This document shows positions 45,043-57,015 of a stretch of 64,000 nucleotides of DNA, piece by piece. The number at the start of each line of letters is the position of its first letter. Within the stretch, counting starts at the first letter, position 1. Origin of the DNA: Vanessa cardui (lineage: Eukaryota > Arthropoda > Insecta > Lepidoptera > Nymphalidae); assembly GCF_905220365.1 (NCBI RefSeq), contig NC_061127.1, positions 6,386,001-6,450,000 on the forward strand, given 5' to 3'. Both the position numbers and the translations under genes were made by a program. Under the pieces are notes generated by a model. The model was given only the letters and a program-made list of their open reading frames with translations. It made no database searches and had not been told where the DNA came from.

Positions 45043-45265
45043 TTTGTAGACATTTTAGAGGTGTACATTGTACAATTCTGTAGTACATTATTTTGATCTG
45101 TCTCATAGTATTCAGCCAGCGTTTGCAATATATGCGCAAAAATGTTTCTTTTTACGACATCACATTAGAAACCTCTAAAATTATCAATGTTTATCTGCTA
45201 TATTGTTCACGTATTATATATACAAAATCATTCCCTTTAAATCACTTACTCACACATACTATGTA
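45043..45265 (-). repeat. First unit of a duplicated HelA-containing block
   Basis: TTTGTAGACATTTT...GTAGTACATTATTTTGATCT and AGCCAGCGTTTGCA at 45043-45145, followed by a minus-strand HelA piece at 45150-45265 that has lost its CTAG end. The same pair of segments recurs at 45563-45872. Confidence 0.55.
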
Positions 45266-45562
45266 GTGATAACAAATGGTACATGATACACAGTTTTCAC
45301 TCCTTAGAAAATACAAACCGCTATGTCCCTGCGTTTTAAAACTGTAATATCTTCGAAAATATTCATTTAAATTACATGCTGTAAAGGGCCGTATTGATCT
45401 ATATTGAATGCACAATTTATTTAAGGTACATAATTGGATAAGGATTAATGCTATATTGCTTAAAATCGCTTCGAAAATAAACCATTTTTTCTCGTAAAAA
45501 TAAAACATAAAATAAGTTGTGGGTTATCTTTAAGAGATAGACATATACCATCGCGGACTTTT
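45266..45562. other. Spacer between duplicated blocks
   Basis: The 88-residue minus frame at 45242-45508 overlaps repeat DNA and has no domain. Confidence 0.35.
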
Positions 45563-45872
45563 TTGTAGACATTTTTGAGGTGCACAATTCTGTAGTACAT
45601 TATTTTGATCTATCTAGTAAGGTTCAGCCAGCGTTTACATTGTAAGCGCAAGAAAATTTAAAAATTTACGACATTACATGAGAAACTTTTGAATTATCAG
45701 TGTTGCTTAACTATATTGTCTATGTATTATATATAAAAACCTTCCTCTCGAATCACTCTATCTATTAAAAAAACCGCATCAAAATCCGTTGCGCAGTTTT
45801 AAAGATTAAAGCGTACAAAGGGACATAGGGACAGAAAAAGTGACTTTGTTTTATACTATGTAAAGATAAACA
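45563..45872 (-). repeat. Second unit of the duplicated HelA-containing block
   Basis: The flank TTTGTAGACATTTTTGAGG...TTCAGCCAGCGTTTACA is followed by a better-preserved HelA piece (GCATCAAAATCCGTTGCGC, AAAGGGACATAGGGACAG) up to 45872. As in the first unit, the CTAG end is missing. Confidence 0.55.
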
Positions 45873-48800
45873 ATTTAATATGAAATGAAATAGCCAGCAG
45901 ACTAACTGAGACACTTTCTTGTGGTCATCACTGCAAGCGGGCAGGGTGGATAATAAGCACCTGCCCCAACTTTTACGTGTGTACACGTAATTAGTGTATA
46001 TATTGCACATGGTTACTAGATGGCGTTATGTCAGATTGTAGATATTTCTACATCGCGATGCTAAGATTCGCGAATCGTCTTATAAAATGAAATAAACATG
46101 GTTACTCATTAAGTTTAATGTTAAACAGTAGGGTCTCGCAAGCTTAGGATCGAGTGAGCTAAGTGTTCAACGTGACTGTATCGCCTTATATTTTACTCAG
46201 CTTACTCAGTCCTTTTACTTAGTTCTGTAAATGCAGTATTTACAGAAAATGTTATTTAAATTAATTATAAATGCAACTTATCTAGTATATTAGATTAACA
46301 TTTAACAATACCGTTATTTAGTCTTTTCTATATTAAAGAAGCAAATCTTTTGAACATTGAGCATATGAACTTAAAGGACTGTGTTGTGAGTTCAGACCTC
46401 AAAAGAAAATGCTTTTCAATTTATTTCTCAATACTAAATGTGAATGCATTACTATGTGATTTATTTTTAAGCTAGGCTTTGAATTTACCATGAAGAACAC
46501 ATGAATTTGATGTAAATAGCTTGTGACGTTTGTTGCGACTGCGTTTTGAATGTATTTTATAAGTGTTGACGCTGGAAGTGCAAGATGCAAGATTTCTACC
46601 GATCGCCTGAAATGGAAGTGCACAAAAAAATGTTAATTATAAGTTTATTTTTTTAATTCTTGATTCCAGGAAGAAATGTATTTAATTACATCTACAAGAT
46701 GATTACCGCTCGTCTGAAATGGAAATGTATGAAAAAATTTAATTAAAAGATTTTTTTTATGTTTTTTATTTTAACTCTTAAGCATAAACTTATATTTCAA
46801 TTAGAAAATACTTTTGATAAATTTGCTTACAATAAAAAATAGCAAAGTGATAACAATAATTAATTTCTGAGCATAGTATTTTGTTATATTTTTATGATGA
46901 CTCGAAAGTCGACCTTTTGAGTTTCTCGAACTTTAACTTTAAAAATGTTAATAGTAATTAAATTTACTAATGTACGAGTAACTTTAAATATGTCTTCAAT
47001 TCAGACATGATGAGCTGTGTCCAATTATTTATAACATTGAAACTAATAACACAATGTTTTAAGATTTTCCACTTACATCTTCCTTTTTAACTACTTAAAA
47101 GAAGCTTTTAAGCAAACTTTTCACAAACTTGTCGAAATCTTGTTTAAGGCGAGACTCGCTAGAAGCTAGTGTTTTTGACGTCGAGAATTATCTCAACTGG
47201 ATATTAATCCATTTACTGTCCGCAGCAGAGTTTTCTATGTAATGAGGTTTTTCTTCAACTTTTCAAAAACTTGGCATCTTGAAATCTTGTCCCGACTTAT
47301 TTGCATTTACTATTAATATTAATATTAAAAATTTAAAATGTCATAAGATGTATTTAGGTTACTACTGCGTTTTGAATTTTGATAAAAGGGTGTATTGCTA
47401 ACAATTTTGAGTTAAGGTTTGGGGGTATGACTGTTCCGTACGGCGGCGGAGGGCATGATACTGTAGGATACCTTCACGGCATCTCTCAGCCGCTGCGACC
47501 TACTTCCCCAGTGCTTGCTTGCTACATATAAGAAGAAGGCTTTTTATTCAACTAATGAAAATATGTATGTATTTAATTCAATTAATTTTAAGTACATTGG
47601 TTTTAATTAATTCGAATTGATTTATTTCAATAATCATCAATTTCGTTGTATCACATTTATCTAACGTCCAGTGGTTACTTTTTGTTTAATTAACTTATAT
47701 TGATCATTCTATCTTCAAGAATTACATTTTGACAATAAAAATATTGTGTACTTAAAAGGACAAAAATATCAACTTAAGACTTAATATTTGGATATTTGCA
47801 AAAAATACATGAAAAATACCTATGATAGGAAAATATTACAGTATGTTATTATTGGCGATCGTAATTGCTCGAAGATCAACGATGAAATTGCAACATGCAA
47901 ATTACTATCGAAAACTTATGCAAGCCGGGTTTACGTGCCAGTTTGACTAATGCGTGAGGTATTAAGCTAAAATTTAGTGCATAAGTTGTTGATTTAATAT
48001 ACTTTTACTTTAGAATATTCATATCCTGGATTAACGTGATTGCAATGGTGACATATTTCTGAGCTTGGAATGTAGTGGTCTAGAATTAGAAACTATAGTT
48101 TGTCAGTATTATTGCTTACTAGAAATTTCTTATGCGATCTTAGTTTTGAAATAATTGCTTAAAATTTAACTATTATTATATGTTATATTCTTATTTAAGA
48201 ATTACCTAATAAACGAGCGCCGAATAATATACTATCAATACGCAAAATTTAACAATTAAAAGCAGCTGTTACTAAATTTTTTGATTTGCAATAATGGAAT
48301 ACCTACTTTTGATCCGTTTCAAAATTATTAGTTTTTCTCTTTTCAAATTATTGCCGATTATTGCGAAATTTATTTTTTTCTAATAAACACGTTTTATGTT
48401 GAACGCTTTAATTTAAATTTACTGTAATGGAAAAATGGTTTGAATTGAAACTAAAAAAAAATTAATAAAATATTTTTAATTATAAAACAACAACTTTCTA
48501 TCCCTTCCTTTAAATTGAAATTTAATATCTACAGTTTGTAAATTGAAGTCAATGTTTCTAGTTTGAATAAAAGAATTATAATAGTATTCCTAGCAAAGCG
48601 TTCATTTTTGTAATTATTAAAATACAAAAATAAAAAAATATTATTCAAGATTGTTTCTTAAAATTCCATCCTTTATTTACAAAGTAAAATGTACCATGAG
48701 AATAATACTTGGCCATCGTAAAGTACTGTTCAGTCGTGTTACCGTTTACTTCACGTAAGGCAGAAAATTGTTAAAGGCAGACACAGAACAATTCCTTTTT

Positions 48801-50551
48801 TAATGTTTAAAGCAAGAAATCAGCTAAAAGGTTGTGCACTTTTTTAAACGATGTTTTTGTCATGTAGTTTTTTACTTATATAGCATTTAAGTTATTTTTC
48901 TTCTTGCTGGATTGAATATCGTTATTAATAATACATTATATAACAAAATTAATAAAACGTATTTTCCTAAATTGTTACAAATTATTATTGTAATTATTAG
49001 AAGAAAGTGTTGCAACTGTTATATAAAATAAATAATTAGTATAATTCTCGTATCGGGACGCACAGCAAAGTTATCGCAAAAAACAAAATTCAATTCCTTT
49101 TTCAAGATGGCGGCGAAAGCATATAGAAATTCGAGGTCTTTGGTAGGGTAAACCATTTTGTTACGTAGTGCGTTACGGAGCTAGTACTGTCAAGCTTCCC
49201 TTTCACTAACGCACTTTATTTTTTTGTATATAATGACTGGACTATCATTATTTCCGCTAGAATTGGAGTTTGTCCAAAACGATTTACTTTAATTTTGTTT
49301 ACGTTTTTTCATTTTTTTTTCTTATATAGCCGTAGTACCGCTCTCTAAACGGACAGCAACTTTTTATTTCATATTTCATAAATTAATTGTTAGTAACATT
49401 GTAAAAAATTATTAAATTGCAATCAAGAAGCCTCTTTAATTTTCTGCACATCTATGACTGGAGCTCTTCAAAATGTCACCATAACCAATTTTATGTGCAG
49501 CTATTAGCTATCTATCTAAGGTTTTGAGTTGTATTTTTATAAATAATTTAGAGATCAATTTCAGCATCAAAAATTTTGTATGAAGTTCGTACGTGTGCGT
49601 TATGTAAAAAAAATCGCTATATAAACATATCAAGACATTCGGACTAGATACCCTGAAATTCAATTAACTAATTTAGCATAGAATTGTTCTTTAACCATTA
49701 CGGCGTCAATGCAAAGACCGGGCTCGCCATCCATTTACCAAAGGGGCTAACAGTTCAGGGTAATGAAACCCTCGTTCGTATCTCTTAATGCCTTAGTTTT
49801 AGGTCCCCGGCACTTTAGCCCCGGGCGCTTCGTGTCGCTAGTTAATGAATGAATTATTGTACGAATATACGAAACACCTACAGCGTGCTTGGATTTATGC
49901 ATATTGAATGTTATATCAATTTATGGTAATAAAGGGTCCGGAATAGACAAAGACGACGTGTAATTAATATTTCCCTTGCGAATTTAATTTTGCTCATTCA
50001 TTCAATCAATTTCTTCTCGTTTATTAGTTGTTCGTTTAGCATATGTCCGCAATTAGTACTGTCGTGTTAACGTGTTACTTAAAAAGAAAATCCCAAAATA
50101 TTATTTGATAAAACTTTGAGAAATACAAATTTTATGACGATTTAAAAAATATAATATATGAGTTTTATAAAAAAATGCGTTCTCTTGTCATAATGAATAA
50201 TAATCATTGGAGATAGTGTTGCAAAAGCGCGTATGCACACTTGCAATTTTAGATATACATTTAACATTTGTAAAACGCACAATGAACATATAGGGAACTT
50301 CATTACATTTGTAAAAATGTAGACCTAATAAAAACGGGTTTAATATACACGGTATTAATAAACAGCTGAAACTATATTAAATCAGCATACGTAACCATGT
50401 GAAACATTAAAGTTTGGTAATCATATTAATATTTTCCTCGATGGTAACATTTTAGAGTCAGATAAAATGAAACGACTTATCTTATTTAAATCAGATAGGG
50501 TATTAATTTATTTTAATGAAAAAATATGCGTAGATTTTAATGCACCGGGAT
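45873..50551. other. Long AT-rich spacer
   Basis: No gene found. A less AT-rich patch at 49690-49843 ends TTCGTGTCGCTAG before a T and may be the 3' end of another Helitron-like repeat. A patch at 47425-47515 is unassigned. Confidence 0.4.
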
Positions 50552-50615
50552 GGAATAAGCTCTAAGAGTTTCCTCAAAGTGATAGAAGGCCTTAGCCCAG
50601 CACTGGGCAAAGTGG
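50552..50615 (+). mobile_element. SINE-M 3' relic
   Basis: GGCCTTAGCCCAGCACTGGG with TTTCCTCAAAGTGATAG before it matches the SINE 3' region. Everything upstream is lost. Confidence 0.5.
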
Positions 50616-51631
50616 ATATTTCTGTATTTTTTTCTAAATTATTGTTAAATCATAGTATTAACAACTTATGCAATAGTTTTATTTTCATGTTCATTCGCTT
50701 CTAAAACAAATTCATCTTTTTTGTAACAGGAAGATTTGAAAGCTTAATAATGTCTCATGATATGTGTTACTCCATTTCATGCGGATATGACTGTCTTTCT
50801 GATAACTCTATTTCTGTCAATTTTTTCTATTACGAAAGTTACAAAACCATGTTTTTGTTCTTAAAAAAAAATTTATTCACTTATAAAATTATCTTTTTGT
50901 GTTATTAACTAATAATTCAAAAAATATAATCAGTTAAACTCGCTATTTAGTTTATTTCGTCAAGACTACTGTGATGAAAATGACGTAACTATACTACTGT
51001 AATTGTTACTGTTTCTGTAGTTCTATTATCTTAAAAACTACGTCCAACTATACGTAGTTGGTTTGTTGAATTAAGTCCGAGTAATATAAATAGGATTAGA
51101 ATCGCAGGAGGTGTAACAAGCTATGTGTAAATTTATTTTGATATATCAATTATTATAAACTAGGCTTAACTAGTGTACATTGGTAAAAATGCCTTTTATT
51201 GTGTTTGAATAAACTAAATGTTAATTTTTTTTATTGTTGTCCATCATAAATCCAAGATTTTTCAGATATATTTTTTTTTAGACATAATATTTTGTAGATT
51301 GATACAAAAACCAACTTGTACCTTTTTACGGCTCTAAAGTAAAATGTACTTGATTAGTCATATTTTAGGAAAACAAGTTGTGAGCCTCATGTCTAATGTT
51401 CCAGGAAAATGGAAGTAGTTATTTTGTTTAGGCGTCAAACGAATATTTTGCTATCGTTCTTGATTTTGAGATTGGGTTTTTCGTTGTTATGCTAGATCAA
51501 AAAGTAGAATACGTTTTTCCTTCAACGTACATGATAAATCAAAAGTATTTGTCTTGAGACCTATACTCAATACTACAAGCTATTATGCTGTGTTTTGTAA
51601 TTTTCACAATTCATTTCAGAACATATAAATA
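50616..51631. other. AT-rich spacer
   Basis: Nothing recognised. Confidence 0.4.
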
Positions 51632-51864
51632 AATAAATATAAATAAATATGAGACAACATCACATACATTACTTTGATCCCAATGTAAGTAGCTTAAGCA
51701 CTTGTGTTATGGAAATCAGAAGTAACGACGGTACCACAAACACCCAGACCCATGACAACGTAGAAAACTAACGGTCATCTACATCGACTCGGCCGCGAAT
51801 CGAACCCGGGACCTCAGAGTGGCGTACCCATGAAAACCGGTGTACACACCACTCGACCATGGAG
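51632..51864 (-). mobile_element. Second type of tRNA-derived SINE
   Basis: On the minus strand the head has TGGTCGAGTGGTGTGTAC and a box B-like CCCGGGTTCGATTCGCGG, followed by a body and an (ATTT)n-rich 3' end near 51632. It is unrelated to SINE-M beyond its tRNA-like boxes. The minus frame at 51768-51959 crosses its border and is not a gene. LINE-3 inserted just upstream of its head. Confidence 0.65.
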
Positions 51865-51889
51865 GTCGTCAAATAATGTTTTTCACTAT
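51865..51889 (+). repeat. Left TSD of LINE-3, 25 bp
   Basis: It begins GTCGTCAAATAATG and is identical over 25 bp to 55119-55143. Confidence 0.92.
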
Positions 51890-51907
51890 CCAATCCAATC
51901 CAATCCA

Positions 51908-54900
51908 TCAGCCCATTTCCGTCCACTGCTGGACATAGGCCTCTCCAATTGCACGCCACTGAGATCGTTCTTGGGCTACTCGCATCCAGCTCCTGCCAGC
52001 CGTCTTGCGTAAGTCGTCACTCCACCGTGCCCGAGGACGTCCTACACTACGTTTGCCGAGACGCGGTCTCCACTCTAGAACACGTTTCCTCCAACGGTTA
52101 TCGGTTCTGCGGCAAATATGGCCAGCCCACTGCCACTTCAGCTTACTAATCCGGTGGGCTATGTCGATGACTTTGGTTCTCTGGCGGATCGCCTCATTTC
52201 TGATGCGATCCCGCAGAGAAACGCCGAGCATAGCCCTTTCCATAGCACGCTGAGCGACTTTAAACTGGTGGACCAGCCTTGCCGTGAGTGTCCACGTTTC
52301 GGCTCCGTATGTCATGACGGGTAGGACGCACTGGTTGAAGACTTTTGTCTTAAGGCAATGTGGGATCGACGATGTAAAGATTCGACGTAATTTTCCAAAC
52401 GCTGCCCAACCTAGCTGAATTCTTCTATTCACCTCGTCCTCAAGGTTGTTTCTACCAAATCGCAGTCTGCCCAAGGTAGACATATTTTTGAACAACTTCG
52501 ATTGCGATACACGGTACCGCCGTGTATCGCAATCGGTTCCGGTAGAACATGTTCATTGAACATGACCTTGGTTTTATCCAAGTTCATCCGTAGGCCGATA
52601 CGCATAGAAGACTCAGCCAGATCGTTCAGCATTTGTTGTAGGTCCTGCAGCGTTTCTGCTACGATGACGATGTCGTCCGCGAATCTCAAGTGAGAGATGT
52701 ATTCGCCATTGATGTTGATGCCACGTCCTTTCCAGTTCAGCGTCTTGAACATATCCTCCATTGCATTAGTGAACAATTTGGGGGAAATAACGTCCCCTTG
52801 TCTCACTCCTCGATGCAATGGTATGGGATTTGTTTGCTGATTCTGTACTCGGACGGACATGGTGGCGGCTTCGTAGAGACATCTCATCACTTGGATATAT
52901 CGCCAATCAACTTGGCAACGCTGCAGGGACTCCAGAACAGCCCAGATTTCAACCGAGTCAAAGGCCTTCTCATAGTCCACGAATGCAAGACACAGGGGCC
53001 GATTATACTCTTGGGACTTCTGTATAATCTGCCGCACTGTGTGGATGTGGTCTATGGTGGCGTATCCGGTCCGAAACCCGGCCTGTTCTGGGGGTTGGAA
53101 TTCGTCGAATCTTCGCGCAAGACGGTTCGTGATCACTCTTGAAAACAGCTTATAGACGTGACTCAGTAGGGATATGGGACGATAGTTCTTCAGCAGGGTT
53201 TTGTCTCCCTTTTTGAAGAACAGGACGACCACACTCCTACTCCACGCCTCCGGAGTTCTCCCTTCGAAGAGGACAGAGTTAAAAAGCTTTTGGAGTTCCT
53301 TGAGTACCGGATTACCTCCTGCTTTTAATAACTCTATAGTAATACCGTCCTCTCCAGGGGCTTTTCCATTTTTAAGCTGTTTAAGAGCAATCTCGATTTC
53401 GCCAATACTGACTTCAGGCAGGTCTTCTGAGAAATGGCGTGTTAATGTAGCTCTAGAATCCTCATTTTCGGGATCAGGTCGAGGTGCATGCGATGCGTAT
53501 AATTGGCCGTAGAAGTCCTCTACTTCCGAAAGAACTGCCGTCTTGGAAGAAACGACTTCTCCACTTGATGTGGTCAACTTCGTCAGGTGGCTCCTTCCAA
53601 GAGATTGTACAAACACCTTAGACCCCCGATTCTGCTCGATTGCTCTTTCAATCGTAAGAGTATTGGAGCACCGGAGGTCGTGTCGTACGCGCTTGCTGAT
53701 CTCTCGGTTTAGTTGACGCTTCTCTGACGAAGTGACAGGTGGGTTTTCACGTCGTTTCTTCATTAGCCCTAAGGTGTCTTCTGAAAGTTTGGACTTCCTG
53801 CCCTTACGCTGCATGCCACAAAATCTTGTACCTTCTTCCCTGAGAATTCGAACTACATTTTCTAGGGTCTGGTTTACGTCTGTTGTGGTTTTCACGGCAG
53901 TGAATCGGTTCTCCAGGTTTGACTGGAACGTTTCAGATCCCGCAATGGGTTGGAGCAGCTTTGGTCGGAGCGTGGACTTCATCAGACGGACGCGCTTGGC
54001 CCTAAAATCGATATTCAGAGAGCCTCGGACAAGTCGGTGATCACTACCGGTATTGAACCTGTTGATCACAGAGACGTCTCTGAATATGTGCCTCTTGTCT
54101 GTCATGATGAAGTCTATCTCATTTTTGGTCATAGTGTCGGGGCTTTGCCACGTCCACTTCCTTTGGGGCTGTTTCATGAAGAAGGAGTTCATCAAGAAGA
54201 GCCCCTCCCGTTCGAGGAAGTTGACAAGCATTTGCCCCCTATGATTCCTACTTCCAAATCCATGGGGTCCTACTACCGATTTCCTGTAACTCTGTACTCC
54301 CACTTTAGCGTTAAAGTCCCCCATGACAACGTTGTAGTGGGTTTTCGTGGTGAAGTGGAGGGCCCTCGATATATCATCGAACAATTCTTCCACTTCATCG
54401 TCCGAGTGTGTCGAGGTCGGTGCGTACGCTTGCACTACCTTGAGGCTGTACCTCTCGGTGAGCTTTATTACGAGGTACGCAACCCTGTTCGACACACTGG
54501 AGATTTCCACAACGTTGTCAGCTAGGGACTTATTTACCAGAAACCCAACGCCACCTTGGGATTGTTGGTCTCCCTCTCGGAAGTACATTAGGTGGCCCGA
54601 ATCGAGGGTTACGGTGTCCTCTCCCTCTCTCCGGACTTCACATAACCCTAATATGTGCCACCTAATTTTCCCAAGTTCTACCTCAAGTTGCGCCAGATGC
54701 GAGTCAAGCCGTAGCGTGCGTCCGTTGTACGTCGCAAGGGTCAGTCGGTTGTGGTGGCCTCCCGTAGCCCGGTGATTCTTAGCACCCCCCGTCCCGCCGT
54801 TACCATCATCGCCACCATGACGAGGAATAGCGGGGCTGCCGGGAACTGGGGGCCGTGGCTTGTGTGAGTGCTGCATATAGAGGATATTGCCCATAATCGC

Positions 54901-54969
54901 CACGCTGGGCAGGCGTGTTGGCGATCGCAGAACGTAGCTACTCGCACCGGTGACGCTGCTGCCCGTCAT
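51908..54969 (-). pseudogene. LINE-3 EN-RT gene with two frameshifts
   Basis: An 846-residue frame starts at 54969. A Gly/Pro/His-rich leader of about 75 residues precedes the endonuclease (LTLATYNGRTL, GLCEVRREG, GDFNAKVG, NEIDFIM, GSDHRLVRG). The RT follows (KAPGEDGITIELLK, YRPISLLSHVYKLF, AFVDYEKAFDSVE, GVRQGDVISPKLF, LRFADDIVIVAE near residue 763). The frame is then lost at a hairpin (52499-52535). A short correct segment (IEVVQKYVYLGQT) follows in another frame, which is lost again at about 52458-52470. The last 195-residue frame (to 51908) holds RNNLEDEVNRRIQLGW, KWQWAGHICRR and GKRSVGRPRARW. The catalytic parts are intact but the C-terminus is out of frame. Confidence 0.9.
52499..52535. 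repeat. Perfect 16-bp inverted repeat with 5-base loop in LINE-3
   Basis: The arms CGATTGCGATACACGG (52499-52514) and CCGTGTATCGCAATCG (52520-52535) are exact reverse complements around TACCG. It sits where the main EN-RT frame stops matching its family. Confidence 0.92.
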
Positions 54970-55118
54970 CGGCCTGTGGTATTTAGCTACGTTTATTTTG
55001 ATGGTTATACCGCCATCATTCGGTCGCCAGAGCCTCGTTTGCTAGTTGGCAGGATGCACCACGGGCAGGTGAGGTTGGCTTGGGGCGCTAAGATGTAATT
55101 TGCGCCCCCTTACACCCC

Positions 55119-55143
55119 GTCGTCAAATAATGTTTTTCACTAT
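55119..55143 (+). repeat. Right TSD of LINE-3, 25 bp
   Basis: Identical to 51865-51889. Confidence 0.92.
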
Positions 55144-56185
55144 TCAGTATATTATTGTTTTTTTTTTTTAAACTACTGTAACCATTCTCTGTCGTTAATG
55201 ATTGTGGCATTTCAAGGCGAGAGTTATAACTTTCAATTTAAAAGTCGTCATTTTACAGGATTTGAAAGTAATCAGTACAAGGCATTTCCCGTGTATTTTT
55301 ACAGCTAGCCAATATTCCTTATAGCGCATTGCGATTACGATTGCAGTGAAACTCTCATCGGACACAAATCATGGGAGCGTAATAAAGAAAGAACGGCAAG
55401 CGACAAAGCGGTCACTCGACCGGCAAGAATTCTATTGTGAAATATGTGTTATTCCTGATGAAAATGTATTTGGCTTTTAGCGCTAAGTGATCGCGATTAA
55501 ACATATATGTGTTATAAGCTTGAAGATAAGTCTAAGAAAACTTTTAAATTACACTATATTTATACGATTTATACGATATTAAAAAATATAAATAATGTAA
55601 TAAAATAATATTGGTGTATAATTTAATTTTTTATTTTTTGATATTTTTTATGGCTTCGATAGGCTGGGAAAATGCCTGTTGATTATGGTGCTATTATAAA
55701 TACTGCCCATCTCTCTACGACACAAATATAGCTATAGTTACACTGGGTTACTTATAGCAACTTGGCGAGAGGATATACGATATGTAGACCCGAGCGTGCT
55801 CGCACAACGCTTATAACCAATTAAATCGTTATCAGTCGATTTAGGAAGACTTTGTAGTGGCAAAAATTGTTATGCACCGTAAATTATTTATAATATATTT
55901 AGTACTCATTAAGTACCTACACATTATTTCATTATCAAGCTAAAACTAGTAATTATTGTAGTACAAAGAAAGTGTTTATTGTGTGTTAACTTGAAGTTAA
56001 GTTCTAGAAAGACAAATAATAGTTTGTATTACTTCTCATTACCCAATATATAGACAAATATATTATAATATTAAGAGTTAATTCCATTAGATCTCGTTTT
56101 TTTATGAAATTGGTAGGCGAACCCTCAAATAAGCCTACTGATGTTAAGAAGTTACCGCCGATAAATATTGAAGCTATTAGAAATA
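55144..56185. other. Spacer
   Basis: Nothing recognised. Confidence 0.4.
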
Positions 56186-56335
56186 TTAGCCATCCCATAC
56201 TTCGCTAATGCGCCATCAACCTTTCGAATTAAGATGTCGCTTGTGCCTGTAGTTATATTGGCTCACTCACCCTTCAAACCGGAACTCAACAATAGCAAGT
56301 ATTGGTGCGGCAGCAGAATATCTGTATTAAACTAG
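56186..56335 (+). mobile_element. Rep-C fragment
   Basis: It has AATGCGCCATCAACC, TGTGCCTGTAGTTATATTGG, CACCCTTCAAACCGGAAC and GCAGAATATCTG in family order. The first part is missing. Confidence 0.55.
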
Positions 56336-56865
56336 TGTGAAAGAAAGGATATTAGCTGTTTCATACGTCAAACCTGAGCAAAGTGGCAGACGACAACTAG
56401 TAACATACAATAAGGATTTTGTTAAGTAATAATTTTTAGTTTTAACAGCTTAGTAACTTTAAAACAAATATTATTAATTGCCATGGAATTGAAGCAATTG
56501 TTTTGTTAGCTATGATTTCAGACAAACACGCTGGAGGCGCTATTGATATTGTTACAGCGTTAGCCAAATACAGTATTTTGTATTTCCTAGATATTATTGG
56601 AATTTTATTAAAATTTAATTATTTAAGAAATATAAATTCTTATAAATCAAATATACCTGAGACACAGTTATGTAAATTACAAATAAAAAATGACATTCGT
56701 GTTTAAAGGTCTGTAAGTCTGCCAGCCTGAACTTCCTTTTTAATTTAGGTGTACAATCTAAGGAAACCATTTAATAGATTTGATGAAACGATGATGATGA
56801 TGAAACAAAGCCAGTTAAAAAATGTCTGTCTGGTATGAGCTTACCCAAAAATCATTTATTAGGAA
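56336..56865. other. Spacer
   Basis: The 67-residue frame at 56503-56706 shows no domain. Confidence 0.35.
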
Positions 56866-57015
56866 ATTTATTAGGAATTAGCTTCCGCCGACTGTTATTC
56901 CGAACCGATCTGACCTTCAAAAACCTGCAAGCCCCTAGGTATTGCAGATGTCCATAGACGGTCGTAATTACTTTCCATCAGATGAGCCTATACTCGTATA
57001 ACATAAAAAAAAAAA
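56866..57015 (+). other. Possible retroposon end fragment
   Basis: The segment GCAGATGTCCATAGACGGTC followed by ACTTTCCATCAGATGAGCC resembles a common lepidopteran retroposon 3' end. The poly-A-like run at 57004 fits a plus orientation. Confidence 0.35.

Larger units (their letters stand above)
51890..55118 (-). mobile_element. LINE-3: nearly full-length RTE-type element, 3.23 kb
   Basis: It is flanked by a perfect 25-bp TSD. The 5' end (right side) begins GGGGTGTAAGGGGGCGC, followed by a leader of about 150 bp and one long EN-RT frame. The 3' end is a (GGATT)n tail at 51890-51907. It is much more GC-rich than the host DNA and belongs to a different lineage from LINE-1 and LINE-2 (FADD rather than YADD, different C-terminus). 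The long perfect TSD indicates recent insertion. Confidence 0.9.

Noticed and set aside
52502..55098. Many plus-strand open frames of 60-190 residues across LINE-3, and minus-strand frames across LINE-1
   Set aside because: They are antisense shadows of the EN-RT genes in GC-richer DNA.
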